Below are positions 53,176 to 62,141 of a stretch of DNA of 64,000 nucleotides, in pieces. The position numbers and the translations under genes are program-made. Origin of the DNA: Marinomonas ushuaiensis DSM 15871 (lineage in GTDB: Bacteria; Pseudomonadota; Gammaproteobacteria; Pseudomonadales; Marinomonadaceae). Under the pieces are notes generated by a model. The model was not told where the DNA came from and did no database searches. It worked only from the letters and a program-made list of their open reading frames with translations. Location of the stretch: assembly GCF_000521805.1 (NCBI RefSeq), contig NZ_JAMB01000001.1, forward strand, positions 558,001-622,000, written 5' to 3'. Every line of letters starts with the position of its first letter. Within the stretch, counting starts at the first letter, position 1.

Positions 53176-54033
53176 CTAGACAGTAGAAACTTCTAAAAAA
53201 TACTTTTCTTCGAACTTAGCAGGTGACACCCCGCCTGTATGTGAATGCCGTTTTATCGGATTGTAGAACATCTCAATAAAATTAAATATCTCACCTTTCG
53301 CTTCTTCTCGTGTCGAGTATATCTTTCGTTTTGTCACTCTCTTCTTAAAGGTCGAAAAAAAGCTTTCTGTCACCGCATTATCATGGCAATTGCCTCGACG
53401 ACTCATGGACGGCGCTAAGTTATGAGCCTTCATAAAAGCGAGGTAGTCAGAGCTCGCATATTGGCTGCCCTGATCGCTGTGCACCAGCACTTCACCTTTA
53501 GGCTTACGCTGCCAGAGGGCCATTAATAGAGCATTAATGACCAAGTGTCGATCCATCATTTTATCCATTGACCACCCAACAACACGTCGAGAAAACAAAT
53601 CAATAACAGTCGCTACATACAAAAAACCTTCATGAGTCCTAACGTAGGTGATATCGCTTACCCACGCTTTATTAGGGGCATCAGGATTAAATTGACGCTT
53701 TAATATGTTGTCAGCAAACTTGCCTACTTTACCGCCTTGGATATGACGACGTTTATAACCAATCTGAGCCTTAATATTGTTATTACGCATGATTTTGGCA
53801 ACACGATGTACGCTACAGGATTCTCCCTCATCTCGTAGGTCACGATGTATCCATGGGCTTCCATAGGTTCCACCGCTAGCGATGTGACATTCACGTATCC
53901 GCTCTAACAGTCGCTGATCCTCAATGGTCCGATCAGATAGTGGCTTTTTTAGCCAAGCATAATAACCGCTTCGATGAATTTTAAAGACGCGACACATTAA
54001 CTGAACAGAGTGTTCTTTTTGGTGATCGCGCAC
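53176..54033 (-). CDS. IS3-family transposase OrfB
   Basis: Integrase catalytic domain with DDE residues in WVSDITYV, HSDQGSQYAS and NAVTESFFST, and the N-terminal HTH_21 region HRSGYYAWLKK. Starts GTG in its own frame, but it is mainly made by -1 frameshifting from OrfA, with upstream codons GRKVLCQQPRVKYAFVRDHQ open to the slip site. The 285-residue reading frame is intact. Its last codons lie inside the left terminal repeat. Confidence 0.93.
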   Translation of the reverse strand: MRDHQKEHSVQLMCRVFKIHRSGYYAWLKKPLSDRTIEDQRLLERIRECHIASGGTYGSPWIHRDLRDEGESCSVHRVAKIMRNNNIKAQIGYKRRHIQGGKVGKFADNILKRQFNPDAPNKAWVSDITYVRTHEGFLYVATVIDLFSRRVVGWSMDKMMDRHLVINALLMALWQRKPKGEVLVHSDQGSQYASSDYLAFMKAHNLAPSMSRRGNCHDNAVTESFFSTFKKRVTKRKIYSTREEAKGEIFNFIEMFYNPIKRHSHTGGVSPAKFEEKYFLEVSTV

Positions 54034-54044
54034 AAAGGCGTACT

Positions 54045-54323
54045 TTACTCTGGGTTGTTGGCAAAGTACCTTGCGGCCTTTTTTAGAATGTTACGCTCCT
54101 CCGTGATTCGTCTCAGCTCAGACTTGAGCCGGGCGTTCTCAGAGGCTAAATCAAGATCTTCAGATGGTTGGGGTTGGGACTCTCCATACCTTTTGATCCA
54201 AGCGTATAAACTATGAGTGGTCGTATCGAGCCGTTGAGCCACTTCAGCAACAGAATAACCACGCTCAGTGACTTGTTTAACCGCTTCTCTTTTAAACTCT
54301 TCGGGGTAACGTTTAGACTTCAT
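54045..54323 (-). CDS. IS3-family transposase OrfA
   Basis: A 92-residue protein with a helix-turn-helix (YSVAEVAQRLDTTTHSLYAW) and a C-terminal leucine-zipper coil (ENARLKSELRRITEERNILKKA). It binds the terminal repeats and is fused to OrfB by frameshifting. Confidence 0.92.
   Translation of the reverse strand: MKSKRYPEEFKREAVKQVTERGYSVAEVAQRLDTTTHSLYAWIKRYGESQPQPSEDLDLASENARLKSELRRITEERNILKKAARYFANNPE
54078..54084 (-). promoter_or_regulatory. -1 frameshift slip site A AAA AAG in the IS
   Basis: On the minus strand CTA AAA AAG of orfA contains the canonical IS3 heptamer. A one-base backward slip continues into the orfB frame without stop. Confidence 0.8.
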
Positions 54324-54391
54324 AAAACACCTCTTATTTAACTAGATTTTAACGTTAATAGGTGTCTAGTAAAGTCTGGGAAGTCCAAACG

Positions 54392-54886
54392 GCCCTAGAT
54401 GATGGAGGCTATTAAGTAGAATGGCTAAGTGATGAAAATGGAGAAACAACCACATCTGTACAAGAGTTTAGTAGCACAAGCTCTTTAGTTAATGAAATAG
54501 TGATTGATTTGGATGGCGGGAATTATTCAACAGCAGCAGATACCTTTGATGCATATGAAACGTATGAGATTTACATCAATATAGGTGACGGTTCAAGTCT
54601 TACATTTAACTCCAGTGATCAATGGTCTGGTGCAGAAAACCTTGGTGATGATGACGTTATTATCTTGGTAAGCGATGATGATGTCGACGCATTCTCTGCA
54701 GGCACATTCAGTGAAATTAGCTGGGACTTTACGGGCGATGTAAGCAGTGCAATGCTGCTTGAGTCTGGTGAGTTCTCAATTGATGACGGAACGTCCTATG
54801 ACCTATGGGATGGTAGTTGGGGCGCTAACCCGAATTCAGGGCTATCTGTTGTAGATGTGACGTCAGAAGAGCTTTCTACGGATTGA
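54392..54886 (+). pseudogene. Truncated 3' end of a surface-adhesin paralogue
   Basis: The frame encodes a C-terminal domain clearly related to the last 125 residues of the 1608-residue adhesin. Both have YEIYIN, SSDQWSGA or TSDQWSGA, NLGDDDVI and a closing DLW-G. Beyond the IS nothing of the 5' part remains, and there is an in-frame TAA at 54413. A GTG at 54500 could yield a 128-residue product, but no ribosome site is present. The terminator after it is also a copy of the adhesin's. Confidence 0.8.
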
Positions 54887-54905
54887 AATGGAAATTGGAA
54901 ATGAT

Positions 54906-54943
54906 AATGGCCAATGTGTTTTAAACATATTGGCCATTTTTTT
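54906..54943 (+). terminator. Terminator after the adhesin pseudogene
   Basis: AATGGCCAAT and ATTGGCCATT form a 10-bp stem, followed by seven T. The adjoining TGTTT can extend pairing. It is sequence-related to the terminator after the intact adhesin. Confidence 0.9.
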
Positions 54944-55123
54944 GTAAATATATGTATTGTTTTTAGAGATATTTCGAATGAAATAATTATTTATTGTTTT
55001 CGCCTATTGTGAATAATTATGATTAAATTAATTTAAACAAACTGTAAAGAAATAGATTTAAATGGATAGAAATGGAATTTTAATAAATATTTGAAAAACA
55101 ACTGTATTTTATAAGGAAAGTTA
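54944..55123. other. Promoter region of the adhesin gene
   Basis: 180 bp of very AT-rich sequence without a gene. It includes the perfect 14-bp palindrome TTAAATTAATTTAA at 55023-55036 and ends with the ribosome site AAGGAAAG. Such DNA would be a good H-NS-type silencing target. Confidence 0.45.
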
Positions 55124-58100
55124 ATGCTCACTTCAGTTCATATAATTAAGAGACTAGCCAATACGCCCCTTCAGCAATTACAACTAGGAGCTGAATCTAA
55201 AATAGAAGTCGAGCAAGGAGCCATTTATAGTTTGGTGGATGCAGAGACAGGGCTTTACCCAGACGGCGTTATTCTCAAGCAAGAAGAGGATAACTTGTTG
55301 ATTGAAAAAGACGGCGAAGTCTTGTTAGTAATTCAAGATTTTTATAATGAATTGAATAATGCTTCGATGGACGATACGGGCAGTATTTTACCAAATAGCG
55401 TGTATGTCGCGAGTGACATACAAACCGCCGAACAGCCAATCTGGGATGCTGAAACCAGTACAGTGATTACATTAGATGATCAGCCAGCAGACTCTATTCC
55501 TCAAACCGCAGGTTCTCAACAATCAAGCACTCCTTCAACTTCCCCATCAGACGCAACGAACACTCCATCTAATTCCGAAAATACAGAACAACCTAGCGAT
55601 GCAACAGGGGCTGAATCCTCTGGTGGTTTAGGTTGGGGCTGGTATGCAGGTGCTGGCTTAGGTTTGCTAGGTGGTGCAGCGTTAGCGGGTGGCTCTTCTT
55701 CAGGCAGTGGTGGTTCGTCTGGCTCCTCAATTTCCATTAATCCTAGTGCTGGTGCTTTCTTTTCAGAAGTTCAAATTGATATCTATAAGGCTTCAGGTGA
55801 GTTACTAAGTAGCGTGGAGCATAATTACGAAGATGGTGATTACGTCTTCACTAGCTCTTATTCAGGTCCTATTCTGGTTGAAATTGTTGATATCAATGGT
55901 ACTGATGGCGACTACATAGATGAAACGACAGGGGTTGAAAAAAGCTTAGGAACAACAGCGTTAAGAGCCATGGCAACAACAGATGGCGAGAGTGCTGAAA
56001 CCATCAGTGTCACACCGTTAACAGAACTTGCGACTCAATTGGCTGGCGTGGTGACAGGTGAAGCCATTACTGCTGACAATGTTGCTGTTAATGCCAAAGT
56101 GGCTGGGTTATTTGGTTTAGACAATATTCTAGCAAAACCAGCTGTTGTAGGTGATGAAGATTCTAGTGATGGTGACACGACTTATGGTGAAATATTAGCA
56201 ATTTTGTCAGGGGCTGATTCAGTTGATGGTAAAACAACCGTTGAAACTATCACTCAAATTAGTGAAATGCTTTCCAGCTATAGTACTGATAATCTCGTTT
56301 TAAGTTCTGATGTTATTGAATTGTTAGCGAAGGGTGAGGAGAAATACAGCGCAAGTGAAACTGGGAAATCTAATCCAATTGCTTCTGACTTAGGCTTTAC
56401 AACAGCATCTCTTTTAGTTGACTCAAGCGGAGAGGCTACTATAGGTACATTAAATGCTACTTCTGTTGTTAGCACTATTAATGTGAAAGTGTACGGTGCT
56501 GAAGCCAATGATACTGTTACATTATCATTGAATGGGGAAGAGACTCCCGATTATACCCTATTAAGTACCGACGTAGTGAATGGCTATGCCCTGGTGAATG
56601 TGCCTGACAACTTTTTTGAAAGTGGCAGTGATGGCGCTTATGTACAAGGTGTACAAACCATTACCATAACAGTGACTGATAGTGACGATGCTATTTCCAC
56701 TTCTACTGTTTCTGTAAACATCGATACTGTCGCGCCAAGTTCTCCTACATTTAGTTTAGATGAAGACACTGGTAATGATAATTCAGATGGCATTACCAAC
56801 GACAATACAGTGAATGTTGAATTGGCAAGTGATGTAGATACTTGGGAATACTCATTAAATGCCTTAGATGCCGGTGCTACATGGACAACAGGCTCTAATA
56901 CCAGTTTTGAATTGGAAGAGAATACGACTTATGCCGCTGGATCCATCCAAGTGCGTCAAACAAATCTTGTTGGGAATGTGTCTGAAGTTGTTTCTAATCA
57001 AGGTGAGATAACAACGGATACTACGTCACCTGATGCACCAGATTTTGAACTTAATGAAGATACGGGTGTTAGTGACTTAGATTTGATAACCAATGACACG
57101 ACAGTCAATATTACATTAAGTGACGATGACGTTAGCTGGGAATACTCATTAGATTCTGGCGATACATGGTTAGACGGTGAGGACTCTAGCTTTGAGCTTG
57201 AAGAAAATGCGACTTATGGCGCTGGATCCATCAAAGTTCGTCAAACAGATCTCGCAGGAAATATGTCTGAAGTTGTTTCTAATCAAGGTGACATAACAAC
57301 GGATACTACGCCACCTGATGCTCCTGTATTTTCTTTGAATGAAGATTCAGGAAGTGATAATGCGGATGGAATTACTAATGATGTAAAAATCAATGTTGAA
57401 TTGTCCGATGACGTCGATAGCTGGGAATATTCATTAGATTCTGGATCAAGCTGGACAACAGGCTCTAATACCAGTTTTGAGTTAGGTGAAAATACAACCT
57501 ATGTGGCTGAATCGATTCAAGTTCGTCAAACAGATCTCGCAGGGAATCTCTCAGGAATATCATCAAATGGTATAGCTATTATTACTGACACTGTATCGCC
57601 AGATGACGTTGTGATTCTAGAAAGTGTTTCTACAACTCAAACACTTGGTAATGGTGTATCAGTTACAGGAGATTATACAGACGAAGAGGAGTCTACTAAC
57701 GGCTTTTCTCATAATACAGATAAGAGCCTTTTGAGTATTGATAATGGTTATATATATAGTTGGTTTAATACAGAAGCGAATGATGAAACAGCTTTAGACG
57801 ACGTCTATCTTAATGTTCAAGTTTATAACAACGAAGATGATACTTCATCTTTCTCTAAAATATTGGTAGATATCAATACACCTGAAGATGGGGTAAATTA
57901 TGAACGCTATTATAGTGAATTAAAGGTAGTCCCTGTTGGCCAATCGGGTAATTTTACTGTTACTTGGGTTGGTAGTTATTTTGAGAATGCTGTAGATTCA
58001 GATGATTACCTTGAAGGAGAGACATTTCAAAGTATGCTGTTTAATGCCTTTGGTGGTAGCATCACACCAGGGACAATAAAGCTTGATTTAGGAACCTCAG

Positions 58101-59950
58101 ACCCAAGTGTGACAGTTACTTCATTAGACTCTGTGAATCAATATATTGTTTCTTGGTTGGATGGGAACGATGATGGATTTACATCATATGCACAGATATA
58201 TGATTCTGAGACTGGTAACAAAGTAACTGATGGGCTAATTACTTTAAGTGGTGGACTCTCTTCAACTATAATTGATTTTGATGATGGTAGTTTCCTTGTC
58301 GTATGGAATGAAGTGTTTGCTTTGGATAGTGGAGATGATGAATATTCACTTACTTTGAAGTCGCAAAAATATTCATCTAATGGCGAAATAATTGGGACAG
58401 AGTCGATATTGGGAGCGAGTGAAGGCTCAGTTGATAATATTGATTTTCCTCTTCTTGTTGAAGAAATGGACTCAGAAGGCACCTATGCAATCATCTGGGA
58501 TGATGCTGCAAACAATACTTTTAGTGTTCAGGTTGTAAATAGCGATGGAACAAGTTCAGGAAAAATAGAATTAGGAACATATAACGAATTTAGTAACGAA
58601 GAGAGTGATAACATTGTCGATGTTACAGTATTGAATGATGATAATGATTTTGCGGTTACCTGGGTTAATGCAGATACGAGTGTATCGACTCAATCATTCC
58701 ATGTTGACGGTACTGCGATCAATGATGCCTTTGTATTGCCTTTAACCTCAACTACGGAAAGTGTTGAGGATTGGGAATCATCAGAACAAGAATTTAAAAC
58801 GTTTGAAGTTAAGTTGATAGGGACCCAAAGCGAGCAAGGTTATTTTGCTTTTGTTCAAGAGGTACTAAATAGCGAAGATACTGAAGTTGTATTAAACGAA
58901 GATGGTGAGGAGGAGGAGGTTCCTTTTTATTATACATCTACACATACTACTATCTCTTTTATAAATGAAGAGGGTGTTCAACAGGTTTATTATAATACTA
59001 ATGAAAGTAATATTTATAATTACTATGAAATGGCCTTATTGAATGATGAAGGGGATGTTTTGATCTCTTTTGACAATCATGAAAATTCTTGGGTTCAAGT
59101 TTTTAATGCGGATGGTTCAGAAAAATCCGATAAAATTACGGCACCAGAGGGTACGGCTTGGTCAAACTGGAGTTTGATCGACGGCGATTATGGTGATTTC
59201 TTATTGTCTTGGGTGTCCATCAACAACCGTGGCGTTGGTTCTATTTCAGTTAAATCTTACATGGCTGATGGTTCTACTGAGTATGAAAATACAGTTAATT
59301 TAGGTGATGATCTTTCAGTCACTGTAGAAGAAGCTGGTGTTGCTTATTTGTTTAATATTGAAGATATCAATAATGACGTTCCTTATGATGTATCTGTAAG
59401 CAATGTGATGAGTTACGTTGAACCAGGTAATATTCATACTATTAATGTTAGTGCTGATAGTAGCAATGTTTTTACAACAGATACTTTATCTAGTGGTGAC
59501 TATGTTGTTCTTGTATCTGATGTCGCCGGTAACTTAGCCTTGAACTCTGCAGTTACTTTAGTTGATGCGCCGACGGAAGTAATTATTGACCTAGCTGGAA
59601 ATGAATCCTCTAACGCGGGCAATTTTGATGCAGAAGAATCGTATGAGATTTACATCAACGTAGGTGACGGTTCAAACCTTTCATTTAACACAAGTGATCA
59701 ATGGTCTGGTGCAGGAAACCTTGGTGATGATGATGTCATTGTGTTCGTTACTGAAAATAGCTCTGCATTTGGTCGTGATGATACAACCTTTACATGGACC
59801 TTTGAGGATGACAGTGAAGCCGTATTGACAGCCAATGGCGAGTTTACAATAGGTAGTGATACCTTTGATTTATGGACTGGAGAGTTCGCTTCTAATGTTT
59901 TGAGTGTGCACGATACAGTACTTGAAAGCCTCCCTACGGAAAACAGTTAA
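55124..59950 (+). CDS. Large type I-secreted adhesin, BapA-like N-terminus with Ig-like repeats
   Basis: 1608 residues. The first 130 resemble the BapA/LapA retention module (SVHIIKRLANTPLQQL, then GAIYSLVDAETGLYPDG). A serine/proline/threonine-rich linker and a glycine-rich hydrophobic helix (WYAGAGLGLLGGAAL, near residue 178) follow. Residues about 534-821 are three tandem 95-98-residue Ig-like domains. The middle, to about 1450, has repeated Y-x-V-x-W-x-(D/N) strands like beta-propeller blades. The last 125 residues are shared with the upstream pseudogene. No RTX nonapeptides and no LapG-type TAAG site are seen. Secretion by the downstream exporter is inferred. Confidence 0.85.
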   Translation: MLTSVHIIKRLANTPLQQLQLGAESKIEVEQGAIYSLVDAETGLYPDGVILKQEEDNLLIEKDGEVLLVIQDFYNELNNASMDDTGSILPNSVYVASDIQTAEQPIWDAETSTVITLDDQPADSIPQTAGSQQSSTPSTSPSDATNTPSNSENTEQPSDATGAESSGGLGWGWYAGAGLGLLGGAALAGGSSSGSGGSSGSSISINPSAGAFFSEVQIDIYKASGELLSSVEHNYEDGDYVFTSSYSGPILVEIVDINGTDGDYIDETTGVEKSLGTTALRAMATTDGESAETISVTPLTELATQLAGVVTGEAITADNVAVNAKVAGLFGLDNILAKPAVVGDEDSSDGDTTYGEILAILSGADSVDGKTTVETITQISEMLSSYSTDNLVLSSDVIELLAKGEEKYSASETGKSNPIASDLGFTTASLLVDSSGEATIGTLNATSVVSTINVKVYGAEANDTVTLSLNGEETPDYTLLSTDVVNGYALVNVPDNFFESGSDGAYVQGVQTITITVTDSDDAISTSTVSVNIDTVAPSSPTFSLDEDTGNDNSDGITNDNTVNVELASDVDTWEYSLNALDAGATWTTGSNTSFELEENTTYAAGSIQVRQTNLVGNVSEVVSNQGEITTDTTSPDAPDFELNEDTGVSDLDLITNDTTVNITLSDDDVSWEYSLDSGDTWLDGEDSSFELEENATYGAGSIKVRQTDLAGNMSEVVSNQGDITTDTTPPDAPVFSLNEDSGSDNADGITNDVKINVELSDDVDSWEYSLDSGSSWTTGSNTSFELGENTTYVAESIQVRQTDLAGNLSGISSNGIAIITDTVSPDDVVILESVSTTQTLGNGVSVTGDYTDEEESTNGFSHNTDKSLLSIDNGYIYSWFNTEANDETALDDVYLNVQVYNNEDDTSSFSKILVDINTPEDGVNYERYYSELKVVPVGQSGNFTVTWVGSYFENAVDSDDYLEGETFQSMLFNAFGGSITPGTIKLDLGTSDPSVTVTSLDSVNQYIVSWLDGNDDGFTSYAQIYDSETGNKVTDGLITLSGGLSSTIIDFDDGSFLVVWNEVFALDSGDDEYSLTLKSQKYSSNGEIIGTESILGASEGSVDNIDFPLLVEEMDSEGTYAIIWDDAANNTFSVQVVNSDGTSSGKIELGTYNEFSNEESDNIVDVTVLNDDNDFAVTWVNADTSVSTQSFHVDGTAINDAFVLPLTSTTESVEDWESSEQEFKTFEVKLIGTQSEQGYFAFVQEVLNSEDTEVVLNEDGEEEEVPFYYTSTHTTISFINEEGVQQVYYNTNESNIYNYYEMALLNDEGDVLISFDNHENSWVQVFNADGSEKSDKITAPEGTAWSNWSLIDGDYGDFLLSWVSINNRGVGSISVKSYMADGSTEYENTVNLGDDLSVTVEEAGVAYLFNIEDINNDVPYDVSVSNVMSYVEPGNIHTINVSADSSNVFTTDTLSSGDYVVLVSDVAGNLALNSAVTLVDAPTEVIIDLAGNESSNAGNFDAEESYEIYINVGDGSNLSFNTSDQWSGAGNLGDDDVIVFVTENSSAFGRDDTTFTWTFEDDSEAVLTANGEFTIGSDTFDLWTGEFASNVLSVHDTVLESLPTENS
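56723..57586 (+). repeat. Three tandem Ig-like coding repeats in the adhesin
   Basis: Units begin at 56723, 57017 and 57302 (294, 285 and 285 bp). Each codes DT-x-x-P-x-x-P near the start, WEYSL in the middle and QVRQT or KVRQT near the end. DNA of neighbouring units is highly similar, which marks recent duplication or gene conversion. Confidence 0.88.
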
Positions 59951-59976
59951 CGAAAGGAGATTATTAACTAGAATGG

Positions 59977-60012
59977 CTGGCCAATGTGTTCTAAACGCAT
60001 TGGCCAGTTTTT
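59977..60012 (+). terminator. Terminator after the adhesin gene
   Basis: CTGGCCAATGTGTT pairs with AACGCATTGGCCAG (14 bp, one wobble) around CTA, followed by TTTTT. It reduces readthrough into the sulfotransferase gene 18 bp further on. Confidence 0.9.
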
Positions 60013-60029
60013 ATTTGCAGTGACGGATT

Positions 60030-62141
60030 ATGACATCAAGACTAGCTTTGTTTCGTGAAATGGCGGAACAGCAGGAATACAGTGCTTTGTATCAAGCTTG
60101 TTGTGAGCAACAGGACGATACCATGTACGCAGGAGATCGTACCTTTCAGCTTTTATTTGCCGTTGCCTGTGCGCATGTAGGTGAGCAAAGTAAAGCGCAA
60201 TCTCTGTTGCTTAATATAAACGAGAGCCTTCAAATATCTCCTTTGTGTAGTGTCGAAAAACTGGATTTAAGTGCGGTTTTTCTTGCTTTAGAGCGCTTAG
60301 ATGAAGCAACTTTTGTATTAGATGAATTGTTAAACGAAGAATATTCGTTGAGCGTAGTGTTAGCTAGAAAAGCGTCTTGTGAGTTGATGAAGGGTAAATG
60401 CGCTGTTGCTTATGATCTTTACCTTAAATCACTTTCATATGATGACAGTAATGCCGAAATTTGGCTTAACCTTTGTCTATTGCTACTGGATCAATATAGA
60501 GAAGCAAATATAGGTTTTGGTACAGAAAAAGACCCTCTATTAAAGGTACGAGAATACCTCATAAAAGCAGAAATCGCTTTTGAAGCATCAGAACATAGGT
60601 ACAGTTTTGACCGGCAAGATTCTCTGTTACGTCAGATAGACAATATTCGTTTTGAATACTGGGTAATAAATAATACCTTAGAAAAAGCAGAAGCATGGCT
60701 GTATGAGTACATTGAGGATTGTGATTTTTATATTTCCAGAGTGATTTTATACAGTGAAGCATTATTGTTAGAAAATAAATCCTTTATAGCTGAAACAGTC
60801 TTGCTTAATACCCTTAGAAAATACCCAGAAAGTATCGCCTGTTATCAGGCGTTAGTGGCATTGTCTTCTCGTTTTCAGCGGGAAAAAGACAGCCTTTACT
60901 ATCGAGATCAATATGAGCAGCGTGCTAAAGTAAACATAGAAAGTCAGCAAGTTATTAAGTTAAATGAGTCACTCTCGGAATCCGATGAGTTTCATTTACA
61001 ACCTTTAAGTTTTTCTCTCAATGAGCGAATTAAAGCACGCTTTACAAGAGCATTTATCGATTCTCGTATAACTCCGCTGTGTACTCTAGATAAATCCTTA
61101 TTTTCTCCTGTGTTTATTATCGGTCTACCATTCTCCGGTTGTACTCTCGTTGAGCAAATATTATTAGCTAATAATAAGGTGTCATCGGTTGGTGAGTCTT
61201 CACATATCTCAGTATTGGTGGAAGGGCTGAATTTTAAGCAAAGAGAAAAGGGGTCTTTAAGAGTTTACCCTGAACTGGTGGATATGCTTTCTTTGAATCA
61301 ATGGAAAGCACTTGCGTCAGGTGTGCAATCTTTCTGTATGGGCAAAATAAATACAAATACGACCAGTATAGTATTAGATAAGGGTGTGCATAATGTTCAT
61401 CACATAGGAATGATTAAATGTCTGTTTCCTAAGGCCAGATTCATTTCTGTACGACGCGATTCGAAATCTTACGTCTTATCTGAACATGTTACTGAATGGA
61501 TAAAAAGTGAGGGAAATACGTCTCAAACGGTGCCTTATTCTATTGGTGAAAAACTCCAGCAATATAGCGAGTTGATGTCTTATTGGAAATCGCTATTTTC
61601 AAACGATATTTTAGAAGTGAATTTTAACTCTTTGATAGAACAACCAAATGAAATATCCAAAAGTTTGTTTTCATTCTTGGGGTTGCTGACACCAAATCAT
61701 AGTATAAATAGTACTCATGATTTTTCGTCGTATACAAAAAGAAAAGTTACTGTAGATAAAGCAAAACAAGATAAAAACCTATCAGAGCTATTCTCAGCTT
61801 TGAATAAAAAAACAATTATTACTGATGATATGGCATTCATTAAAGATCCCGATTTGCTTTCTTCCGTGTATTCGCATTTTCAGCATGGTGCTTATCGAGA
61901 GGCGGAGATAGCGTGTAAAAAAATCTTAAGAGTGATTCCTGATTATCCGCCCGTTCATCATATTTTGAGTGAGTTGTATTTACGCAGTGGGCTGTTTGAA
62001 AAGGCAGTACAATCGTTAGAAACAGCATTGCGTTTGGCGCCTTGGAAGGAAGTGCAATGGGCAAGAGATCTAAATCGAGCGAAACGTATAACAGAAGAAT
62101 ACCAATTAAATGGAGTTAATAATGTCGACAACAAAGCCTAG
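60030..62141 (+). CDS. TPR-containing sulfotransferase family protein
   Basis: 703 residues. The first 300 are helical with TPR-like repeats, then comes a sulfotransferase-3-like domain. The 5'-phosphosulfate loop reads GLPFSGCTLVEQIL instead of the usual GLPRSGTT near residue 365, and DKGVHNVHHIG and RFISVRRDSKSY mark the rest. The end returns to TPR (HILSELYLRSGLFEKAVQSLETALRLAP-like). Lying between adhesin and exporter genes, it may modify the adhesin or a surface glycan. The Arg-to-Phe change leaves catalysis uncertain. It overlaps the next gene by 20 bp. Confidence 0.8.
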   Translation: MTSRLALFREMAEQQEYSALYQACCEQQDDTMYAGDRTFQLLFAVACAHVGEQSKAQSLLLNINESLQISPLCSVEKLDLSAVFLALERLDEATFVLDELLNEEYSLSVVLARKASCELMKGKCAVAYDLYLKSLSYDDSNAEIWLNLCLLLLDQYREANIGFGTEKDPLLKVREYLIKAEIAFEASEHRYSFDRQDSLLRQIDNIRFEYWVINNTLEKAEAWLYEYIEDCDFYISRVILYSEALLLENKSFIAETVLLNTLRKYPESIACYQALVALSSRFQREKDSLYYRDQYEQRAKVNIESQQVIKLNESLSESDEFHLQPLSFSLNERIKARFTRAFIDSRITPLCTLDKSLFSPVFIIGLPFSGCTLVEQILLANNKVSSVGESSHISVLVEGLNFKQREKGSLRVYPELVDMLSLNQWKALASGVQSFCMGKINTNTTSIVLDKGVHNVHHIGMIKCLFPKARFISVRRDSKSYVLSEHVTEWIKSEGNTSQTVPYSIGEKLQQYSELMSYWKSLFSNDILEVNFNSLIEQPNEISKSLFSFLGLLTPNHSINSTHDFSSYTKRKVTVDKAKQDKNLSELFSALNKKTIITDDMAFIKDPDLLSSVYSHFQHGAYREAEIACKKILRVIPDYPPVHHILSELYLRSGLFEKAVQSLETALRLAPWKEVQWARDLNRAKRITEEYQLNGVNNVDNKA

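Larger units (their letters stand above)
53158..54387 (-). mobile_element. IS3-family insertion sequence, 1230 bp
   Basis: Bounded by imperfect 26-bp inverted repeats that begin TGGACTTCCCAGA (53158-53183 and 54362-54387; three mismatches). It carries orfA and orfB on the minus strand. The flanking bases (GAG left, AAC right) are not a target duplication, so it probably marks a recombination or deletion junction rather than a fresh insertion. Confidence 0.92.

Noticed and set aside
53158-54387. IS element as part of the Tn7-like transposon cargo
   Set aside because: It interrupts tnsA, so it arrived later; it has its own terminal repeats and an independent family.
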